From Galdieria partita (lineage: Eukaryota; Rhodophyta; Bangiophyceae; Galdieriales; Galdieriaceae), in the NCBI GenBank assembly GCA_025991245.1, contig BQMJ01000064.1, positions 109,333-173,332 of the forward strand: DNA of 64,000 nt. The letters are read 5' to 3'. Under the pieces are notes generated by a model. The model was not told where the DNA came from. It saw only the letters and a list, made by a program, of their open reading frames with translations, and did not search any database. Of the stretch, positions 33,170-44,185 are shown piece by piece. The translations under genes and the position numbers were made by a program. Position 1 is the stretch's first letter; each line of letters opens with the position of its first letter.

Positions 33170-34852
33170 ATGACAATGTCAGATAAAGAGAACAGTGTAT
33201 TTACACAAGGAGAAGGAAACATTTATACAGAAAACGAAAACTGGAAGGAAGAAACAGTTGAAGACTTGGATGATGAATATTTAACAGAAGAAGAAAAACT
33301 TCATCCTTGGAAACAAACCAAAACATTTTATTGGTCTGTTTTTGTAGCTTCCGTTGCAGTATTGTTTTATGGCATTGATATTTCTGCTATCAGTGGAGCA
33401 CAAGTTGGCTACAAACCGCACTTTCATATTTCTTCTAGAACCAACTTGGTAGGAGTTATGGTGTCTTGTATTTATTTTGGTACTTTTGTTGGAGTATTTG
33501 TTGCCTTATTCACCAATACGTACTTTGGAAGAAGATTTTCTATATGTGTTGCTGCCATTTTATCCACGGGGGGTTGTTTATGGGAAGCACTTGCTCCATC
33601 TTGGCAAGTTTTCATTCCTGGTCGTCTTATAGTTGGCATCTCTTATGGAATTATTGGAGAGACTGCACCGGTATTTCTTGCAGAAATGGCTCCAACAAGT
33701 ATCAGAGGTGGTATAGTATCTCTCTATCAACAAGTTATCACTATTGGCATCTTTATTGGCTATTTGGTTAACGTTATTTTTGTTTGGGTGGATTATAAAG
33801 TAACCGGTTGGCGCATTATGATTGGAGCGCCTATGGTTCCTTCCATTATTGAAGTGTTTCTTATATGGACAGCTCCAGAATCCCCAAGATGGTTGATCAA
33901 AAGAGGCAGGTTGGAACAAGCGAAAAACAATTTATTAAAGCTTCGACTTTATCCAGAGACTGCTGAAAAGGATTTCGTTCGTATAAAGAAAGCTATCGAA
34001 GAAGATGAAAGACTTCAAGAAGGTAAAAATTTGATGTTGGAGTTGATTCGATTGCCTTTCCTAAGAAGAGCTGTTTTGGTTGGCATTATGGAAATGTTAT
34101 TTCAACAAATGAGTGGAATGAATGTCTTCATGAATTATATCGATACCGTATTTCAAGAGAATATTCATATGAGTTCTCGTGATTCTGTTGCAGTTAGTTT
34201 GTTTCCAGGTTTTGTGAATATGGTATCCACTCCAATTGTATTCTTTACTATCGATCGTTATGGTAGAAGAACATTACAATTGGTCACTTTTCCAATTATG
34301 TTTCTTATGTTGTTAATGGTATTGTTTTCCTTTTATGGAGATCGCAAAGTGAATTTGGCATTCTTTATTATTGGAGTTATCTTCTTCATCGTAGCTTATT
34401 CTCCTGGTGCAGGTCCAGTGCCTTGGACATTCTGTGCAGAAGTATTTCCAACTTATGTACGTGCAGCGGGAACTTTGGTAACCACATTCTTTGTGAATGC
34501 TTTCAACTTTGCACTTTCCTTCTCTTGGCCTTCGATGGAAGCTGCATGGGGACCACAAGGATCATTTGGTTTCTATGCAGGTTTCAACTTTTTAGGAATC
34601 ATAATGCAATTCTTATTTCTTCCTGAAACCAAAGGATATACTTTGGAACAAATGAAAGTTGTATTTGAAGAAGGACTATTTACAATTGCATGGTATCATA
34701 TACGTTCAGGTTGGAGAAGTCTTCGAAAATTATTGGGTTTACCTGTATCTAATTCTCCACTTGTGTCACCTTATGATAAAGCTGTTGCATTGTCGAGGGC
34801 AAGAGAAGAAGAACTGCGTCGTCATTCAGGTGAACCAGTAAAGAATGGATAG
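33170..34852 (+). CDS. sugar/polyol transporter, major facilitator superfamily
   Basis: Intronless, 560 residues from the ATG at 33170 (33176 is an alternative). Sugar-porter motifs occur in the usual order: the loop TYFGRRFS, GRLIVGISYGIIGETAPVFL with PTSIRGG, PESPRWLIKRGR after the sixth span, FQQMSGMNVFMNYI, the second-half DRYGRRTLQ, GPVPWTFCAEVFPTYVRA, and PETKGYTLEQM at the end. About twelve membrane spans are visible. The N-terminal 50 residues are acidic and cytosolic. It should be a plasma-membrane H+-coupled sugar or polyol carrier; the substrate is not determinable. It is the last gene of the conserved core before the subtelomeric zone. Confidence 0.92.
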   Translation: MTMSDKENSVFTQGEGNIYTENENWKEETVEDLDDEYLTEEEKLHPWKQTKTFYWSVFVASVAVLFYGIDISAISGAQVGYKPHFHISSRTNLVGVMVSCIYFGTFVGVFVALFTNTYFGRRFSICVAAILSTGGCLWEALAPSWQVFIPGRLIVGISYGIIGETAPVFLAEMAPTSIRGGIVSLYQQVITIGIFIGYLVNVIFVWVDYKVTGWRIMIGAPMVPSIIEVFLIWTAPESPRWLIKRGRLEQAKNNLLKLRLYPETAEKDFVRIKKAIEEDERLQEGKNLMLELIRLPFLRRAVLVGIMEMLFQQMSGMNVFMNYIDTVFQENIHMSSRDSVAVSLFPGFVNMVSTPIVFFTIDRYGRRTLQLVTFPIMFLMLLMVLFSFYGDRKVNLAFFIIGVIFFIVAYSPGAGPVPWTFCAEVFPTYVRAAGTLVTTFFVNAFNFALSFSWPSMEAAWGPQGSFGFYAGFNFLGIIMQFLFLPETKGYTLEQMKVVFEEGLFTIAWYHIRSGWRSLRKLLGLPVSNSPLVSPYDKAVALSRAREEELRRHSGEPVKNG

Positions 34853-37800
34853 ACAGTTGGAATGCATGTCATATAAGACTTGATTTGATTGCGTTTTGTG
34901 TTCAAATAAAGAAAGAAATATGAAAAGCCCATTCATTGTTTGTATTGGAAATAGAACGATATGAGATATTCCAACTACACAAAATAATATTCTATTACTA
35001 TAGTCACACATTTTTTCAATCCATTGACTTGGATCATCATTTGTTGGTGAACCCTATTGGATGCCTTGCAAGTGCGTATGATTCAGAGAGAAAGTTGAAA
35101 TAATGCAAGATAATGAGACAATAGGAAGCAGTTTTGAAAAAAGTTGGTTTGACTCTCAATTTGTACAATACTATTGGAACCATTTATGTACCTGACACTG
35201 GAAGACAGACAAGGTGAGTCTGTAGGTTCTCAATAAAGGTTGTTTTACCAATCGTACCGTAGCCACTGCTTTGTCTCAAAACATATCACACTGACGGAAT
35301 TCAGAAAGTTTTTATGAGTTCAAGTGACTATCAAGATAGTTCAAAGATCTGCACCTTTTCAAGAAACATCAAAATACAGTCACAACTCTTCGGAAGACTT
35401 TGGGACTCACGAACCATTTCCAAAGGTCATCTTGAGAGCTCAAGTTTCCATTGGTGAGTGTATAAACGTCTTGTGAAAGACTCATTGAGAACTTTTCATG
35501 TTTTGGGAAAACTTGTGACACGACAAGATTTATTGAAAAGATAATAATATTACAGATTTAGCTTGTTTTTTAACAACTGACTGGTGTACTATCCCTTGAT
35601 GAAGGTGTCTCCATCGAGATTGTTTCAGAAGCTTCCAACTGTTGACACCGAAATATATTTGGAACATCCAATCTCTCCCGGGAGAATATTATTGAGCAAA
35701 TTGACTTTGACAAGGTGGAATCAGCTTGTGAAAGCAAGGTTCAACCCAACCAGTGGAGTTGGAGGTTTAGGAAAGAGTGTTGAATTCTGCAATTTTTTTG
35801 GGTTTTAGGTTGGAAAGTTCGATACTTGAGAACAAACGTTCTATGTCAAAAATATCTAGACAAAGGTGCTATGGCTAAGCTTTATTTTTCTATGATCAAA
35901 TACCTCAACATATCCTTCAAAGGAGTTTGCTGAAGATGTCAATATTCAGAGAATGACATTGTTGGAGTACCAAAGGAAAGGATGACGTTGGTAGAGACTG
36001 TCAGAGACTGATTCAAATCGTTGTGAGATTTCCAAATTGGCTTATCATGGATGAATATCATGAAATTTTTCGTTATGTAAAAGGAGAATATCCCTGGAGA
36101 TTCAGAATGACCTCTCCATCCATTATGTCATTTTCTTGGTTGTTAGAGTATTGAACCTTTGAATGTTAATCGTAGCTTGATATTATTCTTCAATACCCTT
36201 TTTCTCATTGTAGTCTTCATTGGCTACTTGCGGAGTTGTTTTGGCTGGTAGCCAACATCACACATTTGACGATTCACTTCCAAGTGGTGGTTGATTGCGT
36301 GATCTTCAATGCATTGAACCTTTGAAGAAGAATAGCAGAGTTTGAGAGATATCCTGAATATCCTGTTTTATTGATAGAGCATTGTTGAAGCTGTCATGAC
36401 ATATACCAAGAGAAATTCAAGATATCACCGAATCGAAAACATTCCACCAATGAATTTAACAAGTTGATAGAAATTTATGTTTCGAACTTTGTCAATGAAG
36501 CAATTCTAAAACATGTCAGCTACATTGAGAGTTTAAATGAACTAGATCGAGAATCTTTCTTCAAACCTTATCAGTACTCCTGTTTCCAAGTGAAACGAGA
36601 CAAAGCTTTATCTTGAAAACTGCGCATCTTGACAAAGGGTCTAATAGTTGTTCTTGAGGATGAATCTTTGAGATATTATAGTCTTCCAACAAGAGTTGTG
36701 ATATTAGAGTCTTGGCTTAAAGTATACTGAGAGTAAATTTGGAACTATGACAGTCATTATCGCAAAAGAGCAGGAGCATTGAAAAAAGTATATATGAAAA
36801 GCTATTTTTTATTCTTTGTTTTTCATCAAAGTCTACTCTAGTAAGATGGTATCAAAAAAATATTCATTTTCGCTCAATTCAGGTGATCTTTGATAGTTCG
36901 ATGGTACTTTGACCTTATGATTGATTGAATGACAATTGAATTGTGATTATATATCCCTTCAAATTTTGCTCGATCGGATTTTATCTATTACAAGAACTTG
37001 GCTCGTGTAGAATAGTCGATTTGGTTTTTCAATTATCGATATTTTCTTTTTCAGATCACAAATACGGTAGCTCTCGTGTTGAACACGATTTTGAAGAAAG
37101 TGATTGTCTTATTTCACAACTTATCAATGCCATTCTAGTTATAGAGCCAGGCTCGCAAGGTTATCAAGTTGAATGACAAGTTGGACGAACGGACTTGAAG
37201 AAGATGGGAAATTCTCAAAGGAAGAAAGTTTCTTCAGAGCACTCAAGATTAGTAGTGAGAGATCCGAACTGTAAAGATTGTTCGGACAGAGTTTATTTTA
37301 TCTACGTTTCTCCTTACAAATCTCCAAAGGAAGTGGATGCTAGACTGTCGTTTATCTACTTTATTGAATTTTCACCTGATTCAGTGCATTTGTAGCTGTG
37401 ATTTTCCCAATGAGCCATCGCTAAAATATTTTTCTTGAAATTGGATATTCTTCAGATTTATTTTTAATTTGATAGTTTTGTTTAACAATTTAACAAATGT
37501 ATGAAATAATGTCAAACATGAGTATTGCAAAGTACTACAACGTTGATTATATTTGATCATTTTCAATGCACATTTGGAAATTCATAAGATCTTCATTGCA
37601 TAGAATAAAGCATCCACTCCAAGTTTTTCATTGAACAATTTTCTTTGCAAAGATAAGGGATTTTCTTTGTTTCAGCTGATTGATATACTTACTTATTTAC
37701 TCCCTTCACCTTTGGCAACAGGAATGAATATCCAACTCTTGGAAAGACCACACATGGTAGAGTTCTGATGATAAAGAAGTGACTCCAATATATTACTTTT

Positions 37801-38198
37801 CGTGTAAGATTAGACTCTGGATGAATATGTTTCACTTTAAGTCTCAAATTTTATACGATAATACAGGAAGAGGAGTGATGGATCCTTGTGAAAAGATGTA
37901 CGAGTTGTTACATTCCCATTGTAGCCTACAAAGGAGACTATCCTGTCTCTTGTGCATTTGCTGACTGATTGTTCCTTAAAGTATTGCAATAGATTCATTT
38001 TTTATAGTTGGAAAGAACGACAATTTTACTTGTGTTTGAATGATGTGAATTGCTTTATGAAAAATAATGAACAACAACTACAGAGCTCGATTCATCAAAA
38101 AAAGAAGTAGAGCATCAAAATACAACTGCATACAATTGCTTGAACAACCAATGGTGTCCTTTACAATGACTAGGAAAAGTACTTTTAAAACTGATTAG
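34853..38198. pseudogene. gene-poor stretch with decayed coding fragments
   Basis: No intact gene is visible in about 3.3 kb. Short open stretches with protein-like composition on the + strand (35584..35808; about 36040..36150 with IMDEYHEIFRYVKGEYPWRF; 36943..37176; 37195..37395 with DPNCKDCSDRVYFIYVSP) are separated by stops and shifts, and I could not connect them with plausible introns. I infer the remains of one or more genes, perhaps a membrane or transferase protein, but no family is recognisable. Longer-than-usual introns in a live gene are a less likely alternative. Confidence 0.35.
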
Positions 38199-38549
38199 TT
38201 ATTGTACTCCATATTTGGTATCAAATACTTTACAGTTTCTTCTGAACAAGGATATAAATGAAGAACATTGAGTATTATTCGAGAAAGGCATAGCATCTTC
38301 TTGTCTACTAGTTGTCGAGTCCGACCTCCCTGTGGAAATAAAAAGTACAAAAGACACTGCTAAAAAGCTCAATAAAACTCCTAAAAAGGAACGATAAACA
38401 TGAAACATTCTGATGACTTTGTCAGGCTTTATCCAATCTTGAAACATCGAAAACTTTCTAGTTTCAATGTTCCCAATTTCGTCAATAAACAAATACAAAT
38501 AACGTTTCTTTAGGACTTTTAATATATTTGAAGCCATTCTTCTGGACAA
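38199..38549 (-). CDS. possible small single-span membrane protein (or fragment)
   Basis: A 116-codon ORF; the second ATG begins MASNILKVLKKRYLYLFIDE. One strong hydrophobic segment (FLGVLLSFLAVSFVLFIST) follows about 65 mostly basic residues, giving a type II-like topology, then a serine/threonine-rich tail. I do not recognise it. It may be the N-terminal exon of a larger, decayed gene, since a signal-anchor of this kind is common in Golgi enzymes and the flanking sequence is also fragmentary. Confidence 0.3.
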   Translation of the reverse strand: MSRRMASNILKVLKKRYLYLFIDEIGNIETRKFSMFQDWIKPDKVIRMFHVYRSFLGVLLSFLAVSFVLFISTGRSDSTTSRQEDAMPFSNNTQCSSFISLFRRNCKVFDTKYGVQ

Positions 38550-39132
38550 AGTAAAAACTTGAGGAAATCAGGGCCAATTGGAAATTTATCAAGTGCTTCA
38601 TTGCCCATCCATTCTAAAAGTGTAGTCTGAAAGCGAATCCCGTGAGGAACTTGGAGAGAATCGAACACTATATATAAAGTCTCGTTGAGTAGAGCATCTA
38701 GAGAAATTTTCCTATTTTCTCTCCTATTCCAATCTCAGAATGACCAACCCATTTTCAAAAGTTGCAAACGTTTGGAGGTGTTGGCCAATCGTGCTTTCCA
38801 CTTCCACGCATTCGGAATGCGTAAGGCAAAGTTGGTTATTCCACACTAGATAAGCCCTTGATGTCGCAAACACAAGATGCTTAAAAAGCATTCGAATCTT
38901 GCAACTTGCGGACTCTCAGTTGACAAGGGAATATTTGATCCTTCCAGTATGAATGCCTTTCAATCTTTCAATATTGCTATCCATGCCCAAACACAGAAAA
39001 TGTTTTGTGACGATTATCCTCCATAAAAGACAATCTAATGTTCTATTTGAGTCTATTCTGAATACTTTTTGTGCTAACAAACGAAAGCAATCCAATGAGC
39101 ACTATTCACTGCTAATTTTATTTTGGGCGACG
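38550..39132. other. upstream region of the first CR gene
   Basis: About 580 bp. The reading frame of the following gene stays open back to an ATG at 38953, so part could be coding, but the family start at 39133 fits better. A TATA-like tract (ACTATATAAAG) lies near 38670. I see no resemblance to the upstream region shared by the 44 kb and 51 kb copies. Confidence 0.4.
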
Positions 39133-41235
39133 ATGAGTTTAGGTGAAAAGTGGGCAGTTGGCAGCTTCGTTCAGTTTGCTGTAATTGACCGCGAAGAAGA
39201 TGTGTATCGTGTGACAGAACAACTGTATCACCTTGAAAGTAACCGACATGAACTTAGGGCTGAAACAAGCAGTCCTTTTTATCGCGCAACTGTCCCATTT
39301 GCGCCCCACTTATTTGGCTCCGGCAAAACGACGTTTTGCCTAAGCTATTTGGAGTTGGTGCAGAGGTTTCGTGAAACTTCCCTGTCGTCTTTTGCTTCAG
39401 ACGGTTCCAGGAAAGAGTTTTTGGACAAGTTACGTGAAGCCGTTTTGCTTTATGTGGATTTGAGACTCCTGGAACCCACTGACCCTAAAGAAAAAAGTCT
39501 GAAGTGGGCTGTCTACTACTTGATAATCAAGACTGCCTGCTTGCAAGTTGGTATTCCAATGATGCGAAAGACACAAGCCTACGAGACTGTGGAAATGGAA
39601 GCCTTGAACCTAGTCACACTTTTACGAGACATATTAAACATGCGTACCGATCAGTTTCTTCTTGTTGCTTTTGATGAAGTTGGTGTTCTAGATGAGAGTG
39701 ACGACGAATTTCATTTCAAAAGGACCCCGGATGGTAGAGTTCGTCCTTACAACGACTTCTTTCGTATTCTTTGGGAACTTTGTCTAGAGGACAATGTATT
39801 CTTTATTGTTGTTGGGAAAAGCGAGGGTTTAAGTATTAAGAATTATGTGGCTTCAGTATCAAAGGTGTTATTACATTTTATTTCGCTATCACCGTTAAAC
39901 TCGTCCAGTATCGTTGAATTCCTTGAAAAAAGTCACCTCAAAGTACAGACTCAAATTCGAGTTTGTGATATTCTATGTAATCGTTCTTTTTCAGTAAATG
40001 AGTTGGCAGAAGCACTATTGGAGTATACCGGTGGAGTTCCTGGTTTGCTTACTCGTGCAGTGAATATGCTTTTGAATTATGTACAAACAAGAGGACAATC
40101 TTTTAGGTCGAAAGAAGATTGTCTATCGTGTATGAAGGAGGATGGTTTTAGAACAGTTTGCTCTCAGCCGTTTGTAACACGTATATCAACTTTGGATGAG
40201 AGTAGAAGAAGTGTACTTGATATGCTACTAATGATGGCACTATATCGTATACCCTTTAAAGCGGACGATGAACTCAACTCGGAGTCTTATTTATTTGATG
40301 CTGTTACTGAAATGGGATTCTATCGATATCCTATTGACGATAATACTTTCCAAGTTCTGTTTCCAAAGGTGTTTATTATAAATCTCAACAACGCATCATC
40401 TTTCTCTTTATTAGAGAAGATACTTTTGGGATCACTTAATATGGAGCCAGTGGATTGTTTCTTTTCATCCAAGTGTCGTGTATTTGAAGGAATTGTTGCG
40501 ACCCGACTTGTTTTGATGCTATCGTCAACAATACGAAATGAGTTTAGGGAGTTGTTGGGTAGATTATCTGCCATATGGAAAGAAATGAAACTTCCTATCC
40601 ATGGACCTTCACCTCTTCATTACATGATGTCGGTTAGTCGTGGTGAAGCAAGGAGTGAATCAAACAAGAAACGGAAAACTTATGGATGTAATGAATGGAA
40701 CGAGATTATTCACAAAGCACTTTGTTTTGACAGAGTTTATATTCCAAAGGAAGTGAATTCTTATAGTCCTGATATCATGTTCAAATTACAATCTCCCGAT
40801 GACTCCAACGTTCTTATGGTGGGAGTAGCTTGTAAAGGTCGTTGGAAATCGGAAGGAATTGGCTGGTCAGATATTATTGAAGAAGCTAAAAAATTTCTTT
40901 ATCCTGTTTTTAATGAATTTTTATCCCAAGCATTGGAATGTTATCATTGTATGCTTATTATATTTGGTACAAAATTAGCACTCAATGTTACAAGCGAGTT
41001 GGGTAATCAGAGTCGATGTTATACGAGTCGAATGCGTATTGGAGGGAATTCCTTTGAAATTCCTCCTAATTGTGAACTTGTTATTCTTTGTGAAAGAGAT
41101 GTAGAAATGCTCATTGACAGAGAAATATTGAATGGACTTGAAAGAGCATTCTCGACGAGTGATAATCCTCCTTTCGGGGATTTAGGATTCAACTTACTTC
41201 GAAGAGCCCGTGACAGTTTCATGAGTTGGCAATAA
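39133..41235 (+). CDS. CR (Crinkler/RHS-type) P-loop NTPase with nuclease-like C-terminus, copy 1
   Basis: Intronless, 700 residues from the ATG at 39133 (760 from 38953). A family header (FAVIDREEDVYRVTEQLYHL) leads to the P-loop PFAPHLFGSGKTTF, a long helical segment, Walker B FLLVAFDEVGVLDES, and NVFFIVVGKSEGLSI with a sensor-like lysine. Helical STAND/AAA-like sequence follows (EYTGGVPGLLTRAVNMLL). The C-terminal region has SPDIMFKLQ and about 15 residues later VGVACKGRW, the spacing of a PD-(D/E)XK nuclease with an altered E/D position. The layout resembles Crinkler/RHS proteins, subtelomeric effector-like families linked to mobile elements. That is inference; a generic AAA/STAND family is the alternative. 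Confidence 0.6.
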   Translation: MSLGEKWAVGSFVQFAVIDREEDVYRVTEQLYHLESNRHELRAETSSPFYRATVPFAPHLFGSGKTTFCLSYLELVQRFRETSLSSFASDGSRKEFLDKLREAVLLYVDLRLLEPTDPKEKSLKWAVYYLIIKTACLQVGIPMMRKTQAYETVEMEALNLVTLLRDILNMRTDQFLLVAFDEVGVLDESDDEFHFKRTPDGRVRPYNDFFRILWELCLEDNVFFIVVGKSEGLSIKNYVASVSKVLLHFISLSPLNSSSIVEFLEKSHLKVQTQIRVCDILCNRSFSVNELAEALLEYTGGVPGLLTRAVNMLLNYVQTRGQSFRSKEDCLSCMKEDGFRTVCSQPFVTRISTLDESRRSVLDMLLMMALYRIPFKADDELNSESYLFDAVTEMGFYRYPIDDNTFQVLFPKVFIINLNNASSFSLLEKILLGSLNMEPVDCFFSSKCRVFEGIVATRLVLMLSSTIRNEFRELLGRLSAIWKEMKLPIHGPSPLHYMMSVSRGEARSESNKKRKTYGCNEWNEIIHKALCFDRVYIPKEVNSYSPDIMFKLQSPDDSNVLMVGVACKGRWKSEGIGWSDIIEEAKKFLYPVFNEFLSQALECYHCMLIIFGTKLALNVTSELGNQSRCYTSRMRIGGNSFEIPPNCELVILCERDVEMLIDREILNGLERAFSTSDNPPFGDLGFNLLRRARDSFMSWQ

Positions 41236-42027
41236 AGTTTGAATTCTTACACTCAATCACTCATTCGGTTGTTTTTATGACAAACTGTAAACTAAATATG
41301 TTTGAAAACTTTTTTTTAAAATGTACTCATTGTATTCCATACTTGGATGATGATTGCTGCTGAACAGTGTCAAAAGTTTACAAGTTGTATAATTTGCTTG
41401 CATGTCTTTTTGGTTTTTCACTGAGTCTTCAAGTGTATATTTTTAAAATGAACTGATTGTCTACTCCAGTATTGCTAGAGGAATACCGTAGTCTTGTTGG
41501 AATACTGTTACTTTCCACGTTACTCTTAAAGAGGGTACAGAGGCCATACTGAGTTTGATCACATAAACTTTTGAAATTCAGTTTTACTGGTGTACACAGA
41601 TCGTGTATCGAACAAGAAAGTCTAGTTGACAACTCTAGAATTAACTTGTTGTCACTTTTTGATTTTTCCTTTATTGGATTCATAAAACCATGAAGAACAT
41701 CTTGATAGTGAGATATAGTTGGATCCAATCTTGAAGACATTCTATGAAATGTTAAACAGAAAAACAAAGAGAGCTTAGTTCTGTCTCATTAACCACGAAG
41801 ACATTAAATTTGTAACAGTAGACAACGAGTTTATATGTAAACAACAATGAATTTGAAAAGTTGCACTACTAAACTCGTTTAAGAATTATTCGACAAAGTA
41901 CGATAAAATAGTACAAAAATAATGGAAAATTAGGAAAATTGGCTTTCTTTACAAACGAATTGAACTTTTCGAACATTTCTCTGATGAACAAATCAATATG
42001 GATCCAAACAGCAATAAGATGCTATTT
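41236..42027. other. spacer between the two convergent CR genes
   Basis: About 790 bp, AT-rich. A minus-strand ORF of 112 codons (41429..41767, with MSSRLDPTISHYQDVLHGFM) is present but matches nothing I know and is probably chance. No repeat or RNA gene was recognised. Confidence 0.4.
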
Positions 42028-44181
42028 CTAAATATTTTTGGAAAGAGATAAAACCATTTCTTGCACTGTTGAAATTCCAATACTTCTCGAATGTGGATTA
42101 TCCGTAGACTTGAAAGCACTCCTTAAACTCGACAAAATATCTTTACCAATAAAGTTTTCTACATCTGATTCAGAAAGAATGATCAATTCACAATTAAGAG
42201 GAATCGTGAAAACTCCTGCTACTCTATCGCCAAAGGAATAACAATGACTAGAATGATTCAAGTCAGTTGCTACACTAGTCGATAGCTTAGTACTCATGAT
42301 GACCAACATGCAATGTAATGTAGGATGAACAGTCACGACTTGATCATGAACTGTAGGATGAACAGTCACGACTTGATCATGAACTGGTTGCAAAAACTTG
42401 CAAGCTTCATCCACTATTTCATTCCATCTAATACCATTTGAACTCCATCGTCCTTTACAGGCAATACCCACAATCAAATTCTGTCCGCTCGTTCTTCCAT
42501 GCAACTTGAACAATATGTCTGGACTACGAGATGTTGGCTCAAATGGAATATATATCTTTTCGAATTCTAACATTTCTTCCACAATTTCTTTCCAGTCATT
42601 GATACCGAATGTATCTCTCTCTACTTCTGATGTAGATCTAGTATAATGTATAGATTTCATATAGTAAGCAGTAGATTCAGAGGAAAACTTTAAATTCATC
42701 TCTTTCCAAACAGGAGACAACTGACCAAGAATAGAAAACATCAAACTGTCTGTCGGGTGATAACAAAAATGTAAATAAAACATTGTGGCAACGAGACCTT
42801 CGAAAACTCGACATTTTGATTCATAAAAAAATTCCACAGGCTGTGACTTGAGGGTTTGTAATAGTAACCATTCCAACCTATCGTTCCTTACACTTTGCTC
42901 AATATATCCAATCAGTAACTTGGGAATCAACACTTCATAGCGTTCTTGATGGTTTTCATCTACAATCAACCGACGATAAAAGCACATATCTGTCACTAGA
43001 TCAAACAGAAATACATCAAAAGTAGAGCTAAGGTGCACAAGCTCACCCAACTCAAACCGAATATGATATAATGCCAACAAAGTAAGCATTTTTAACAAAC
43101 GTTGACGAGTCTCGCTAAGACTACTCAAACGAGGCAACAATGGATCAACACAACAATTTGTTGCTATGGAATCATTCATTATCATCCAAAAGCTTTCTTT
43201 AGATAATAACAAGTGGTCTTGTGATAATTTACAATGCAAAAGGTAGTTGATTGCTTTCACAAGTAAACCAGGAACACCACCAGTAAGTTCTAGTAACAAT
43301 TCTGCAAGTTCACTGGTTGAAAAGTGTTGATGACAAAGGATTTGTGAAACTTTAGGACTCCCAGTAAACATAGAAGAAGAACTTTTCTCCAAATGTTCGA
43401 TGATGCTATGCTTTTCAAGTGGTGAAAGAGGAATAAACGTCAACTCAACCCTGGATACTGAAGCTGCGTAATTATGTATACTTAAGCCTTCACTTTTTCC
43501 AACAACAATAAAGAATACATTGTCTTCTTTACAGAGTCCCCGAATAATACCGAAAAAGTCGTTGTACGGAAAAACTTTGCCATCCTGGGTCGTTTCGAAA
43601 TCAAAGTCGCCGTAACTCTCATCTAGAACACCAACTTCATCAAAAGCAACAAGAAGAAACTGATCAGCACGCATGTTTAAGACTTCACGGATTCTCTTAA
43701 CTAACACGGTAGTCCTAAGTTGCAGGAGGTTGTAACACTCCACAGGACTCGGTTCTTCTTCAAACCCCGACTGCAAGCAGGCAGACTTGAACAACAAATA
43801 ATGAACAGCCCACTCCAGGTTTCGCTTTTCTTCTATGGGATTCGTGGGTTTGAGCTCTGTCAAATCCACATAAAGTAAAACGGCTTCATGTAACTTGTCC
43901 AGAAAGGATCTCCTGCGGTCTTTTTCACAATCACTTATGTTCTCAGGTCCTATTAGTGCTCTTTCACCCATGCTCTTCACGAGTTCTAAATAACTTTTTA
44001 CGAAACGTGTCTTTCCACTTCCAAAGAGATGTGGGGCGAAAGGAATGACTGGTTTAAAAGAACGCTCTAGTTCCCGGCGAACCTGCAACACGTACAACTG
44101 TCCAGTTGTTAAAACCACGTCTTGCTCTCTATCGACTACAACACTGTCATACATATCTCGTCGTTGGAAAACACTCGACAT
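42028..44181 (-). CDS. CR (Crinkler/RHS-type) P-loop NTPase with nuclease-like C-terminus, copy 2
   Basis: Intronless, 717 residues, a clear paralogue of copy 1 in inverted orientation. It has the header MSSVFQRRDMYDSVVVDREQ, the P-loop PFAPHLFGSGKTRF, Walker B FLLVAFDEVGVLDES, NVFFIVVGKSEGLSI, LTGGVPGLLVKAINYLL and the C-terminal SPDILFKL and VGIACKGRW. A perfect 33-bp duplication (two copies of an 11-residue unit, VHDQVVTVHPT) sits near residue 610. The ATG at 44181 is supported because upstream homology to another copy begins right next to it. Both genes look intact, so both may be expressed. Confidence 0.62.
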   Translation of the reverse strand: MSSVFQRRDMYDSVVVDREQDVVLTTGQLYVLQVRRELERSFKPVIPFAPHLFGSGKTRFVKSYLELVKSMGERALIGPENISDCEKDRRRSFLDKLHEAVLLYVDLTELKPTNPIEEKRNLEWAVHYLLFKSACLQSGFEEEPSPVECYNLLQLRTTVLVKRIREVLNMRADQFLLVAFDEVGVLDESYGDFDFETTQDGKVFPYNDFFGIIRGLCKEDNVFFIVVGKSEGLSIHNYAASVSRVELTFIPLSPLEKHSIIEHLEKSSSSMFTGSPKVSQILCHQHFSTSELAELLLELTGGVPGLLVKAINYLLHCKLSQDHLLLSKESFWMIMNDSIATNCCVDPLLPRLSSLSETRQRLLKMLTLLALYHIRFELGELVHLSSTFDVFLFDLVTDMCFYRRLIVDENHQERYEVLIPKLLIGYIEQSVRNDRLEWLLLQTLKSQPVEFFYESKCRVFEGLVATMFYLHFCYHPTDSLMFSILGQLSPVWKEMNLKFSSESTAYYMKSIHYTRSTSEVERDTFGINDWKEIVEEMLEFEKIYIPFEPTSRSPDILFKLHGRTSGQNLIVGIACKGRWSSNGIRWNEIVDEACKFLQPVHDQVVTVHPTVHDQVVTVHPTLHCMLVIMSTKLSTSVATDLNHSSHCYSFGDRVAGVFTIPLNCELIILSESDVENFIGKDILSSLRSAFKSTDNPHSRSIGISTVQEMVLSLSKNI
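42320..42385 (-). repeat. 33-bp perfect tandem duplication within CR copy 2
   Basis: Positions 42320..42352 and 42353..42385 are identical 33-bp units in frame with the gene, adding 11 residues to the region between the nuclease-like motif and the C-terminal strand block. Copy 1 has no matching insertion, so this is a lineage-specific slippage event. It could serve as an allele marker. Confidence 0.9.
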
Positions 44182-44185
44182 AGTG

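Noticed and set aside
38640-38700. tRNA-like B-box (TTCGATT) on the minus strand
   Set aside because: The flanking bases do not form a T-arm stem, and no A-box or acceptor stem pairs at the right distance.
41429-41767. 112-codon minus ORF between the convergent CR genes
   Set aside because: No recognisable domain, AT-driven composition, and no sign of a paralogue in the window.
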